A stretch of 64,000 bases of DNA from Barthelona sp. PCE (lineage: Eukaryota > Metamonada: BaSk clade), in contig JAUFOR010000003.1 of assembly GCA_040285745.1 (NCBI GenBank), positions 1,426,001-1,490,000 of the forward strand, given 5' to 3'. This document shows, piece by piece, positions 20,101 to 29,500 of the stretch (positions are counted from its first letter, which is position 1; each line of letters starts with the position of its first letter). A model generated the notes under the pieces. The model saw only the letters and a program-made list of their open reading frames with translations, was not told the DNA's origin and ran no database searches. The position numbers and the translations under genes were made by a program.

Positions 20101-20893
20101 CACTGCAATGGTGCCCACTTCTGTTGATGAACTGTTCCCTCCTCGTAAATCAATGGAGAACAAGCCTGTCATACTTTATGTTCGCGCTTCGGATATTCGT
20201 ATCAGTGACCAGTCACAGTTTATTAATCAGAGATTCATCATTGTTACTGACTCGCTCACGAACAAGGATCTGAAGCCTGCAGAACGTCATCGAATGATGA
20301 TTCCCGTTTTAGATTATGCGTATGAGATTAAGAAGGAGTTTCACGGAAACGTTGCGATCGAATCAGTCGTTGAGGCTATCAAACATGAGTATGAGCTTCC
20401 AGGTACGTTCACGGCATACAGTAGTTATATTGGTGGCAAGCTTCTCAAGAAGCAGCTTGATCCATCTTTGAAGCTAGTTGGTGTTGGTAATGATCTTTAT
20501 CAACCAATTGTACTCATTAACAAATCTGAACGCCCCAACATGGACAACTTCATTTGGACCGAGTTTTCGTTCTGCCGCATGGTGCTCTCCGACCGCGGGC
20601 TTGCCGTCGGTCACATTGGTCATCCATTTTTCTGCTGGGTGCCCCGTGATTATGATGTACTTAACTTTAAGCTATTCTTGGCTGCCCACTTTAATGTAAC
20701 AACAGCTTTGTTTGAGAATTGTCGTTTTGCAAAGCTGAGTAGATCTACGTATCAGAAGGAGTCTTGTTGGATTGATCAAGAGAGTAAGCCAATCACTTCC
20801 GTCTATAATGGAAAGCCTAATCAAATGATCGGCGTTGTTGTTTCATTTGAGAATTTATTCCAACATAACGCCGAATCCCTTGTCATTTACTAG
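17165..20893 (+). CDS. Ubiquitin-specific protease, USP7/HAUSP-like
   Basis: 1242 residues from ATG at 17165. The frame extends to ATG 17066, but the extra residues are a hydrophobic, T-rich translation of what looks like leader (TTTACTCACCTTTTC). The order resembles USP7: a diverged MATH-like region (about 15-140), then the catalytic core with NQGATCYLN (Cys205) and DSGHYYCY (His532), then a long ubiquitin-like C-terminal array including VPSDQVRMYP. The length is close to human USP7 (1102), with extra linker. USP7 enzymes deubiquitinate nuclear regulators, and the C-terminal UBLs activate the core. It is tail-to-tail with the next gene, 9 bp apart. Confidence 0.92.
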   Translation: MFTSEPNQSPYINELKHEFKIPVSRLILASSLKDSFVFSNKRFNLTVSSRMVPNHLSFFVEADFDIAPTERFETNLNLGLFNYVGREYIEIPLRLEFHSEKKSIGVPFFIPLDDIYHETVKGRKEQMFSRLSSEKNPGKFVSSNLEKFFTLKEKYIRDGSIYVRARLFDTTKPRYNNPTVPEMLEYIENMPEKLPLGVGNQGATCYLNSMVQTLYHVESFKDVIEDANIDPNAWGMSRRPVVLELRRLFKWLDRGFCAADTRGLTSSFGWSGEVNVQHDVQEFFTVLMGKLQEHYMNVAKAKLDELVEPSFQEIENIVRNNVFSSPVDDLFEGSFCSYLQCCDPDVPFFSANLDKFRSVSVPVKGCSSLKDSLRAISKPEVLDGENQYDTEDYGLQDVYKGQLFHKLPGVLMFHLQRIAYDWRADTITKDRSELKFDEEIDMKPFVLSRKNGRIIELCERHDVRKKLNKLDEVSQHDHRFSKEYFIENGYPDRNPDYSDVKTFSGEPPIVNKCTKYKLAAVIVHYGDVDSGHYYCYCSPLNDPNGQWMRFNDSRVTPVSRYEAMECNFGGNNTCGPRGEAYMLAYIRKDLLEAKGAEEEVYTPGDPIATTIDEVDHYRMMDFMYNKKTTPSFNVQVMQHPEGDYTRGLPPKKVVQSFKRFGDMTISDALTVDKQNLMLKSIYDNWLASYELLTTVAGDPQQFESMKPLSELKIENIAHHSIVKEGDEVEPTEILTKDLVLYGTKPLAIVQQSNSLESCAKLAEMQNRLANDFDELRFVPSSIEASQDPRVHQWRSPMRSVAGNIRLMSTTVLNPECSSFTELVPIKKFMDQVSFVGYIAVNVNIPIKQQISQSKHVSDGITVFVEGGPSIDDDYMHVPFKNTIYVITAYPSQYIQEIEHRNSHVSLELHDYAEHTKVLGDIRIPRTDNYEQLSSRVAEIVNVPSDQVRMYPHFAINNGPSTHPLSHEKEITVKKWWWTSTAMVPTSVDELFPPRKSMENKPVILYVRASDIRISDQSQFINQRFIIVTDSLTNKDLKPAERHRMMIPVLDYAYEIKKEFHGNVAIESVVEAIKHEYELPGTFTAYSSYIGGKLLKKQLDPSLKLVGVGNDLYQPIVLINKSERPNMDNFIWTEFSFCRMVLSDRGLAVGHIGHPFFCWVPRDYDVLNFKLFLAAHFNVTTALFENCRFAKLSRSTYQKESCWIDQESKPITSVYNGKPNQMIGVVVSFENLFQHNAESLVIY

Positions 20894-20902
20894 TAAAATT
20901 GT

Positions 20903-22093
20903 CTATTTAACAAGTTCAAATAGATTAGGGCGAGAACTAACTCTCACAGAGTGAAGTGGTGCATGCGACAAGGAGCTCTGTGCCTCAAGGAATGCACTGT
21001 TCCATCTGTTTCTGAGCGACAGATCGGATGCGGAGGGAAGGGTTTGAAGTAACTCACTGAAACGTTCATTGGCATCAACCATTGATGATTGGACCTCTAC
21101 AACAGGGAAACATGATGATATGTCCACCATTGCTGCCAACACAATGGTTCCATCTTCAGTACCGTACAATAGAAATGTTTCATCAGGGTATTCAGCATTG
21201 GAAGTAATAATACAGTTATCGTTTGACAACTCCTGTCGTAAACTCTCTGCAAACGATACGTTTGTGATCATCTCATCGACATCTAGATCTTGTAGGAGTG
21301 ATTTCACATAATAATATGGAGCGGTTAGTACTTCAAGAGTAACTGCTGTTTTTGGGATTTTTTCCACCATAACCAACTTATCTGAAAGCTTTAAAGGGCG
21401 GCATATTATGTGCCCGATAGCCATAGAGTCAGTGGTTCGAGTTCTAGATAAGGATTTCTGACATACAGCAGTACTTTCTCTGTTACAACACATGCACACC
21501 TTTTTTATGGGTGGTTGGGGGAGAATTATTGGGTAAAGGTCTGCCTTTAGCTTCAATTCAGTGTTAAACATAGAGAAAACTATCCTTCTCTTTAATAAGC
21601 GCTGCATCTCACTTCGAAACAGTGTTTCAAAGTGGTCTACACTGGATATGACGTGGCAGGCACGACCGTAGCGTTCTACCTCATCAACAGCAGCATTTCT
21701 ATCAATAAAATCTTCTATCAATTCATCGCCCGGCATCTGCGCGATAAACACAGTTATTGAAGATTTTGAAGAAAGAATTATGTCTCTCACAGCCTGAACT
21801 GTGGTTCCAAGACAGCCAAACATAATTAAAAATACTGTAGACTGTGTTTTAAATGAGCCAAGCAAAAAATTCTCGAATTGTGGTATGTCGTCTAATAAAT
21901 TGAGCAGTCCCAGGCTTTCACCAGGAAGACCGAATGACTGCTTACCATAAATAAAGAAAAACTGTTCAAAGAAACTTGAATCAGAAAAAAATAAACTCAA
22001 ATGCACCACACGTTCAAAATAGCCCTTAAAAACACCCCTCGAGTCACGATTTCCGCTGCTTTGACCCACAAAAACTGATACCCTCGTATTCAT
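20903..22093 (-). CDS. Unrecognised 396-residue protein with CxCC...C motif
   Basis: Intact frame starting MNTRVSVFVGQSSG. The first half has alternating strands and helices (STVFLIMFGCLG, SSITVFIAQMPGDE) of Rossmann or vWA character. A cysteine-rich turn VCMCCNRESTAVC (about residue 200) could bind zinc, and the C-terminal half is acidic (DLDVDEMI, YGTEDGTIV). A vWA plus zinc-ribbon layout recalls TFIIH p34-like proteins, but the MIDAS residues are not convincing and I do not assign it. Confidence 0.7.
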   Translation of the reverse strand: MNTRVSVFVGQSSGNRDSRGVFKGYFERVVHLSLFFSDSSFFEQFFFIYGKQSFGLPGESLGLLNLLDDIPQFENFLLGSFKTQSTVFLIMFGCLGTTVQAVRDIILSSKSSITVFIAQMPGDELIEDFIDRNAAVDEVERYGRACHVISSVDHFETLFRSEMQRLLKRRIVFSMFNTELKLKADLYPIILPQPPIKKVCMCCNRESTAVCQKSLSRTRTTDSMAIGHIICRPLKLSDKLVMVEKIPKTAVTLEVLTAPYYYVKSLLQDLDVDEMITNVSFAESLRQELSNDNCIITSNAEYPDETFLLYGTEDGTIVLAAMVDISSCFPVVEVQSSMVDANERFSELLQTLPSASDLSLRNRWNSAFLEAQSSLSHAPLHSVRVSSRPNLFELVK

Positions 22094-22952
22094 GGTAAGG
22101 ATTGAAAAGTTGAAAACAGTTTGTATTTGTAGGATGGAATTTCAGTGTAGTGTACCTGCATTAGCTTTAGTGTTACACCATTCAAAGCGGAGGAAAAGTC
22201 TATATATCAGTAGTGAAAAATGTGCTGTTTACCGGTGTATCATCTATTGTTGAACACCTAAAAATCTAACTGGAATGTGCCTGACTGGGGAATTTGAGTG
22301 AATTTCAACCATTCGCATAATCGTATCCTTCAACCATATTTGATGAAAACTACCGGCATCTCATTTTGTTGAGCACACCCAAAGTTTACCATACAAATGT
22401 GCTTTATTGTGGACCTCAACTCTGCTCCAAAAATTGTAGAACGTTTTCGTAGAAAATAATCTTGTAATTCAAATTCTGAGTTGTTTCACTCACCCTGACC
22501 GTCCTGGTACGTGTGTGATCGCTAATATACCTTTTTATGCGTATATTTAACGTACTTATATAGCTAACGCTGTAGTAAGTACGCAATTTTTTTATTATTC
22601 TTAATTCAACTTTACAACTGTTACATTGTGTTAATAAACATTGTTTAAGCGTGTTGATTGTAATTTCATTGATTTTCTTTTTTTCTTCACAGTTTATAGG
22701 ATACTTGTTTTGCCCAGAGCAAAGTTATTTAGGTTTCAATGAATTAAGTTGGGATTATATCCAGGACCGAATATAATTTTACGTTAAAATTGGAATGATA
22801 TCGAGATATGTTTTTTTTTGAGTTCATAATACTCTGAGAATTAGTATCAAGGATAAATCCAAACTTCACACAATATAAGCTTCATTACATGTTCCCAATG
22901 ATGTATTTTTTACGTTTTTTGTCATCTTTCCTTTTACTCGAAGCTGCACTGG
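22094..22952. other. Intergenic spacer, divergent promoters
   Basis: 859 bp between divergent genes. It is AT-rich with mixed-composition stretches and shows no coding relic, RNA gene or notable repeat. A polypyrimidine leader (CTTTCCTTTTACTCG) lies just before the start at 22953. Confidence 0.45.
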
Positions 22953-23924
22953 ATGCAGACTTTTATATGTATTTTTTGTGCCGTACTTGGGCTTTTAGGA
23001 AGTTCTCTATGGCTTTTGGGGTATTTTTCTTCAAGTGATGCAAAGAATGTGAATTTTTTCTTTCTCATCAACTTTTTGATGGCATCCATATTCATATATA
23101 GCCTTTTGGTGCTTTATAATTTCCTTGCAGCATATGATACAAATTCTAATCTGCTTCTTCACAGTATATATTTTAAAGCAATCAGCTTTGTGGATATATT
23201 TATTAATGCAATGAACCTTTGTATTGTATGTCAGTTTGTATTCAAGCTGGCTGAGAGTACAAGGAGTCAGCGTTCGACATCATCACCAATAGGTTTTTTC
23301 TGGATAGCTCTACTCACAACATTATTGATGTTTCTTGCCCTTGTTGCCACAGCAAAACCATCGCTTTACACAAACCGTAACAACATATCCGTCAAAATAC
23401 GGTACATTTTTGACCCATTTAATACATCAATTAATCTACTCGACTGGGCACAAGTATTTCTGGTGGGTGTGAGTCTAATCCTGTACCTATTCGCGTTTGC
23501 ACGGTCTATTTATCAAATGGGACTTAAACGTATATCGATTTTATTCGAAAGCTTTTCCATTCCTTTATTATATCTATTAACAATGTTTTTTATTGTCCCA
23601 TTGGCACTGTCGCAAAAGGAAGAAACTAAGATACACTTGAATATAACAAAAATGTGCTTCTTATGTTTACAAGGTTTTTGGTTATTTGTTTCTTTAATAT
23701 TAAAACCAAATGTAATTTTGAGCATATACAACTCAATATTTTTACCAAAAAATGCTTCAGAAAAGGTACTCAGATTTAATAATCAGATTTCATTTTTAAA
23801 ACTAAGATTCCAAAGTTTCTTTTACGCAATTTTAGGTATTGTAGACCCAATGGGAAGTCTTAATAGTTTTAAAGACGTTCTAGGACGTCTGGAAAACAAC
23901 GATGAGTGTACAAGGATGCTTTAA
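22953..23924 (+). CDS. Seven-transmembrane protein, GPCR-like
   Basis: 323 residues with exactly seven clear hydrophobic spans, near residues 4-25, 36-60, 72-98, 112-134, 162-187, 192-217 and 230-255. A basic cytoplasmic C-terminus of about 65 residues follows. TM7 contains LKPNVILSIYN, which resembles the NPxxY region of G-protein-coupled receptors. The family is not recognisable by eye, and a transporter remains possible. Context suits a receptor: a G-gamma-like subunit and a phosphodiesterase are also present. The CAAX-type protease starts only 47 bp downstream on the same strand. Confidence 0.72.
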   Translation: MQTFICIFCAVLGLLGSSLWLLGYFSSSDAKNVNFFFLINFLMASIFIYSLLVLYNFLAAYDTNSNLLLHSIYFKAISFVDIFINAMNLCIVCQFVFKLAESTRSQRSTSSPIGFFWIALLTTLLMFLALVATAKPSLYTNRNNISVKIRYIFDPFNTSINLLDWAQVFLVGVSLILYLFAFARSIYQMGLKRISILFESFSIPLLYLLTMFFIVPLALSQKEETKIHLNITKMCFLCLQGFWLFVSLILKPNVILSIYNSIFLPKNASEKVLRFNNQISFLKLRFQSFFYAILGIVDPMGSLNSFKDVLGRLENNDECTRML

Positions 23925-23971
23925 CATTGTAAATATTATTTATCTCCTTTCATCATTTCTTTTATAGAATT

Positions 23972-24721
23972 ATGGTCAAAGTGGCTACAAATGGGCGAAC
24001 AGGTAGTAGCCAATTGGCATCATGTATTGTTATTATCTTTGCATCAATTTTTTTTGGCATTTCAATTCCCAGAATTATTTTTGCGTTATTTGGGAACAGT
24101 ATCCTTTTCCCAGTGGGCGCCTTCATTATGATATGTGTGGTTATATTCTTGTATAAGAAAATTGACTCACTGTTTGATCCCAAGACCCTCGAAAAGAACA
24201 AAGATATGTTGTCACATTCAAATTTGGGGGTATCCGTGTGTTTTGCAGCGGGTATACTATTTGTAGCTTTAGTGTTCTGTGTATTAAAACACAATTATGG
24301 GAGTTTTAGGCAAGAGCTTAATTCTTCTATATGGAATGTTTTCATCATTCCTTTATATGAAGAGATAATATACCGTGGTTTCGTCTTCCGTGTTGTGTCT
24401 TATCAATTCGAATGGCGTCAGGCAGCTGCTATTTCATCACTTGCTTTTGCACTCTCACATCTATCAGATTACCAACAGTGGTCTATATTATTTTACAGCA
24501 GCTTTTACGCCATGTGCATGGGCTTGTTCTTATGTCGTGTTATGAGTAGTATGTTAATTCGTTTCAAATCTAAGGCAGTTTTTTGCCCAATGATCATTCA
24601 CGTTTTTTATAATGCAATTGCTTCATTCAGTGGGCAATACAACGGTACCGTGGAAACCACACATATGACCATATTAAGTGTTACGGCCCACATAATTCTT
24701 GCAATAGTTTCATTATTGTGA
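23972..24721 (+). CDS. CPBP-family intramembrane metalloprotease (CAAX protease-like)
   Basis: 249 residues, multi-spanning. It shows the three signatures of the Abi/CPBP family: motif 1 PLYEEIIYRGF (EExxxR, about residue 131), motif 2 FALSH (FxxxH, about 164) and motif 3 HVFYNA (HxxxN, about 211). These residues form the catalytic site of Rce1-type prenyl-protein endopeptidases, which cut the -aaX tripeptide after prenylation, and of bacterial homologues. Eukaryotic Rce1 or a laterally acquired bacterial CPBP are both possible. Candidate CaaX substrates are encoded in this window (31.4 kb and 59.2 kb). Confidence 0.87.
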   Translation: MVKVATNGRTGSSQLASCIVIIFASIFFGISIPRIIFALFGNSILFPVGAFIMICVVIFLYKKIDSLFDPKTLEKNKDMLSHSNLGVSVCFAAGILFVALVFCVLKHNYGSFRQELNSSIWNVFIIPLYEEIIYRGFVFRVVSYQFEWRQAAAISSLAFALSHLSDYQQWSILFYSSFYAMCMGLFLCRVMSSMLIRFKSKAVFCPMIIHVFYNAIASFSGQYNGTVETTHMTILSVTAHIILAIVSLL

Positions 24722-25252
24722 TAGCACTTAAAAGTTTCTCTAAGAAGCAATAAATAGTAGATACACAGTCATTAATATGGATGTCAATTTTTTTCGAGCA
24801 CTTTTTGCAAATTAAAATGAACCGGCAAGTGTTAAAGAACTTTTAGATCACTGATTTTAAGTTGGAGCCACGTGGTTTAGATATTAGGAATGTCAGCGGT
24901 ATATCATGCTTTATACTGAACAGACTTTTGACTTCAATAAGGCGATGAAAAATCACGTGCTTCAGTCGGTTTTTCTGCACTTATCATGCTCTATAGGCTC
25001 ATTATTAATGCGAAAACTCAAAAAACATCTCAAAAAAGGATTTTTTTATTTAAAATGTCAAATTCTAGAGATAAGTAGAATGACACCCAGATTTCACCAT
25101 CTAAATGCTCCACTGATAGGGTCATACATGTAGGAAAATGTCGATACGCAAAAAAGGAAGTTTTTAAACATGAAATTTCTATTTCATCCTCTTTCTTTCG
25201 GACTCGCACTGATTTTTTGTTTTAAAAAGAATCTACAAAACTTTATATATAT
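24722..25252. other. Intergenic spacer with a doubtful 75-codon ORF
   Basis: 531 bp. An ATG ORF at 24906-25133 (MLYTEQTFDFNK...) is open but has no recognisable motif, and its basic, Phe/Leu-rich composition looks like translated spacer. A run of TA steps precedes the next start at 25253. Confidence 0.4.
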
Positions 25253-26461
25253 ATGCCAAGCATTTCTGACATGTCTGGGCTGATAGGCTATTCTCTCTTA
25301 TCAATCCTTGCTTCTTTCCTATGTTCTTTACTGGAATCGTCTCTACTTTCGGTCCCTTACTCATATGTTGTGAATTCTGCAGAAACAGGATCAAAGGCAG
25401 GAAAAAAGATGCTTAAACTGAAAGATTCTTTAGATAGACCTTTAGCAGCTATTTTAAGCATGAATACAATCGCACATACAATTGGTGCATCTGGTGTAGG
25501 TGCCGCAACTGGTGTTGTATTCGGAGAAAAGTGGGTCACACTTTCAAGCGCTATTCTTACTCTTGCTATGCTCAGTCTTAGTGAAATTCTTCCTAAAACC
25601 ATTGGTGCTAACTCATGTAAGAAGTTAATGGGATTCACAGGCACAACAATTAACATTTTGATTATTATTGTCTACCCCCTCGTGTGGTTGTGTGAGAAAC
25701 TGAGTAGTTGTCTTGGTGGAGAAGGTGAAGGCCACGGTGTTGTATCACGTGATGAGATCAAGACCATTGCTGATTTAGCGTTGGATGCCGAGCAAATCTC
25801 AAAGGATGAAGCTCAGTTCATTAAGAATATTATTCGTGTTACTGAAGTACCTATTGCTGATATTATGACCCCCCGTATTGTCTTAAAGTACCTTGAGGCC
25901 GATTCTACAGTTGGTGAGATCATCGAACAAGGTCTTATGCGTTATGCCCGTATGCCTGTTTTTGGTGAGACAATGGATCATCGCGTTGGTTGGGTACATC
26001 GTAATACCCTTCACGAATTGAACAGAGTTGGTAGAGGTGACACTTTAATTGGCGAAATCGCCCTCCCTGTAACAACCGTCGCCGAAACCGAGTCTGTACC
26101 AAAATGTTTCACAGAGATGCTGAAGAGACGTGAGCAAATGTTCATTGTTGTTGATGAATTCGGTGGTACTGATGGTTTAATCTCTATGGAAGACGTTCTG
26201 GAAAGCATTCTTGGTCTTGAGATCATGGACGAGTTTGATGATAACGAGGACCTTAGAGAGGTTGCTCGTAAGATGGCACAAAGCAGATCACAGAATGCTG
26301 AAATAAGATCAAGTCAAAAGAATCTGAGAAAGAATGTTAATACCACTGCTGTAGAAGATATTCAAGTTACTCTTGATGTCAACGATGAATTCGGTGGTGC
26401 TGCATTGTCCAGCACATCATCAATGACTGATACTCCCCTTATGCAAAATAATACGAAATAA
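25253..26461 (+). CDS. CNNM/CorC-type membrane protein (DUF21 plus CBS pair)
   Basis: 402 residues. An N-terminal DUF21 membrane domain (about 5-150; three to four spans, with SLSEILPKTIGA matching the family's LGEIxPK motif) leads to a CBS pair (about 195-325; DIMTPRIV, YARMPVFGE, FIVVDEFGGTDGLISMEDVLE). This layout defines CNNM/Mam3 and bacterial CorB/HlyC proteins, which move or sense Mg2+ with ATP-binding CBS domains. The C-terminal HlyC accessory domain is replaced by a polar Ser/Asn tail. The plasma or internal membrane location is not determined. Confidence 0.93.
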   Translation: MPSISDMSGLIGYSLLSILASFLCSLLESSLLSVPYSYVVNSAETGSKAGKKMLKLKDSLDRPLAAILSMNTIAHTIGASGVGAATGVVFGEKWVTLSSAILTLAMLSLSEILPKTIGANSCKKLMGFTGTTINILIIIVYPLVWLCEKLSSCLGGEGEGHGVVSRDEIKTIADLALDAEQISKDEAQFIKNIIRVTEVPIADIMTPRIVLKYLEADSTVGEIIEQGLMRYARMPVFGETMDHRVGWVHRNTLHELNRVGRGDTLIGEIALPVTTVAETESVPKCFTEMLKRREQMFIVVDEFGGTDGLISMEDVLESILGLEIMDEFDDNEDLREVARKMAQSRSQNAEIRSSQKNLRKNVNTTAVEDIQVTLDVNDEFGGAALSSTSSMTDTPLMQNNTK

Positions 26462-26521
26462 AGTTTCCGCTTTTTTTATTTTTACTCATTTAAATAATTA
26501 TTTTATGGTCTAAGTTTATGC

Positions 26522-29500
26522 ATGAAGAAATATTTTTCGTTCCCTACAATTTCAGAGGATGAACAAGAAGATCAAGTTGATTCTGCTGAAGTAGAACGTG
26601 TGTTTAACTCTGAAGAGTATTGGATAGGTGACAGCGATGCTATGGTTTGTTACGGGTGCTCACAGTACTTCTCTTTAGTGAAGAGAAGGCATCATTGTCG
26701 ACTTTGTGGAAGAATTTTTTGTTCCAATTGTAGTTCGAAATTTCAAATGTGGGACTTCAACATACGCTCATGTTTTGACTGCTATTCGGTATTTAAGCGT
26801 GGAAATCTTAATTTCAAAGAAGCAAAAAATTTGCAGAATTTATCTGGTCTAGATAGTGGACCTACGTTCCTTGAGCAACATACACACTTCTCACAAGCCG
26901 TTATTTGGTACGGAGGCACGCCTAAATCAGTGCACAAGAACGTGTTTGATATTACAAATCCTGTTTTAGGATTATCGCATTATCATGACAGGATCACACA
27001 GATAAGAGCTCTCACACACGGCTCTCGTTTGCTAGGTATGTTCCATCCTGAAATGTCGGTGGTCTCCTCCTCGTCAGTCAACACAATGATGAACGCGTGG
27101 CTTACTTCCCTTCGCTCCTCAAGGAAGGTGTTTGTTGAGGCAGCTATAGAGCGAATATACTCGTTTTTTACGCTGCTATTCACCTCACACGGACTCGATA
27201 TCAAATGTAGAAAACTTGCACAGAGCTTACATTCCTTTGTTGAGTCATACATGAGTCTATCGTTCAGGGAGAAGCAGACGTTCAGAGACCCGGCGTACAT
27301 AATGCCAACTCTGCGCACTGAATCTGCATGCGAACAGTCTGCCGCAAGCTTCACCTTCCACGATGGATTGTGCTTTAAGCACTTCCCTTTGTATATTCAT
27401 CAAGCAAAGCGTGTGGCACAGAGGTGTCTTCTGTATGTAGGATCTCTGGGTTGTGTAATCAATCGTAAGACAATGTTGTCAACTGCCAATATTTTTGACG
27501 CATCACAACATTTGTTATCATGCGCTGTTTCCGTCGCTAAACGCATTGCCGACCACGAAGTGGACATTGTGCTGCTGTCAGGCCGTATATCGACCGAAGT
27601 AGCCAATTTTTTTAGTGATAACAACATCATTGTCATACCAATGATTCCATTGCGCATCATTCGAATTATTTCTATATTGTCTGGACAACGGGCAGTTTTT
27701 AACGTTTGTGAGCTTAATAATGAGTTGGATTTCGTCCCGCTAGATTTCGAAACCAACTCTGATACATTTACAAGAATTCAGCACAGTAGCTGGAGCGCCA
27801 GGACCTTAGAATTGTCCTGCTTTGGACAGTTGCACTCCATTGCTGACGAGGCAGTTCATCTTGCGCTGCGTGAATTTCACAGCGCTTTGTCTATTAATGA
27901 ATTGTCAGTGGCGTTAGGATTTTCGATTTCACCAATGAATTTTTTGGCATTTCCGATGATTTTCGCCAAGGAATCTGTTTCTTCATCAGGGAGCCTCAGC
28001 AGGTTCTTTCCGTCCGCGCAGATGAATAATTTACCTGATGCACCAAAATTGAGCAGTGATTCAGTATCGCATTCGTTCCCACAATCAACGTACTATACAC
28101 TTCACCGGAAATCAACGCTTGATACTTTTTTCATGCCCAGTAACAGCATATTGCTCAGCACAGCAGATGTCATCAGCGTTAAGCGACATAAGAAACCAGA
28201 CTTTAAGCGATTGTTTAAGCAGTCGCTCAGTATGGCGCATGCATCGCTCAGCTCCGTCTCTTTCTTGTTCTCAATGAAGTGTACATCGCCGTTAGGACAC
28301 TGTACGCAGCCACAGTACCGTGTGATACATTTTGACGCCGAGTCCGACTGTTTGTTAGGAGAGTATGTGTTTGAAACATATTTGGCAGTTAAGGAAGGTA
28401 AGAAGTGTCAGGCACACGAGTTCGCTGGTAAGTCACTTGATCAGCAGCTGCAAGAAATTGTGTTCGACACACAATCCTTGCGAGAGTCACCATATCTCCA
28501 ACCGTGTTCAGGTGCAGATATCACACATCACACATCTGTCTTTTACTGCAACGACGTGGTCGTTGAGTGCCAGGTATTCCACCATACAGCAAGGTTGGTT
28601 AGCAGTGGGTGTCTGTATGCATGGATCGCCGATCACAGTGGCAGCATGACCTCCCCACCAATGAGAATTTCCAGCACGCTCTCGTTCGGTCGTTTCCTGT
28701 GCATGCTTTTCACACAGCCAACAGGGCAGCTGTTAGACATATTTAACATGAAGGATGCAGGTCGTTCATTGATGGGATGCAACATCTACGTTGGGTTTGA
28801 GGATATCGCAATTTGCTTCAGTGTAGACAAGTGCATCATATATGAGTTGAGTTATAACAAGCACATAACAGATGTGAGCGCGGTTCACACGTCTCAGCGC
28901 CTGGCAAAGGAACTTGAAACTATGTCTGCTTTGGGAAACGCAATTTATGAGGCTTTTATCAATAGTTTCCGCACACTCCTTGACGAAGACGTATTCATAG
29001 AGGAAAGCGTTGAACACACACAGCTACGGGACGATATCAAACAGTTGCAGAAGGAGCATAAGCGCTTTGGACATAATTTAAATGATATTGCTCAGAGACG
29101 ATCAATACTGGCTTTCAACAATGTGAGGGCGAATCTATTGAACGTTGTGCGTAATTGGCAGGCCAAATGTATCAAATATGTGTCCATAGGTAATCAAAGC
29201 GATCTTGTTAACATCACAACAAGGAAGTCTGCACCGTATGTCAATGTCAATTTCGTATCACCTTCGCTGTCACCCGTACAGTCCCCTGTTGAAGAGGTAC
29301 CACTGGATGACATGTTCAAGAGCGACTCACCGAGCGAGCTTGAGGGTGTTGATGTATCACCAATCCATCGCCCCACTCCGTTTACATTGGGCAGGGCACG
29401 GCGAACGCCATCACCTTTTGCTGGTATACGCAGTCTCGACATCAGATCTCAGCCATTTGAGCGTACAGTAACGCCTCCCGCACCACGTATAACTGATCCG

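Noticed and set aside
24906-25133. 75-codon ORF in the spacer before the CNNM gene
   Set aside because: No motif, homologous block or start-proximal element; composition matches spacer.
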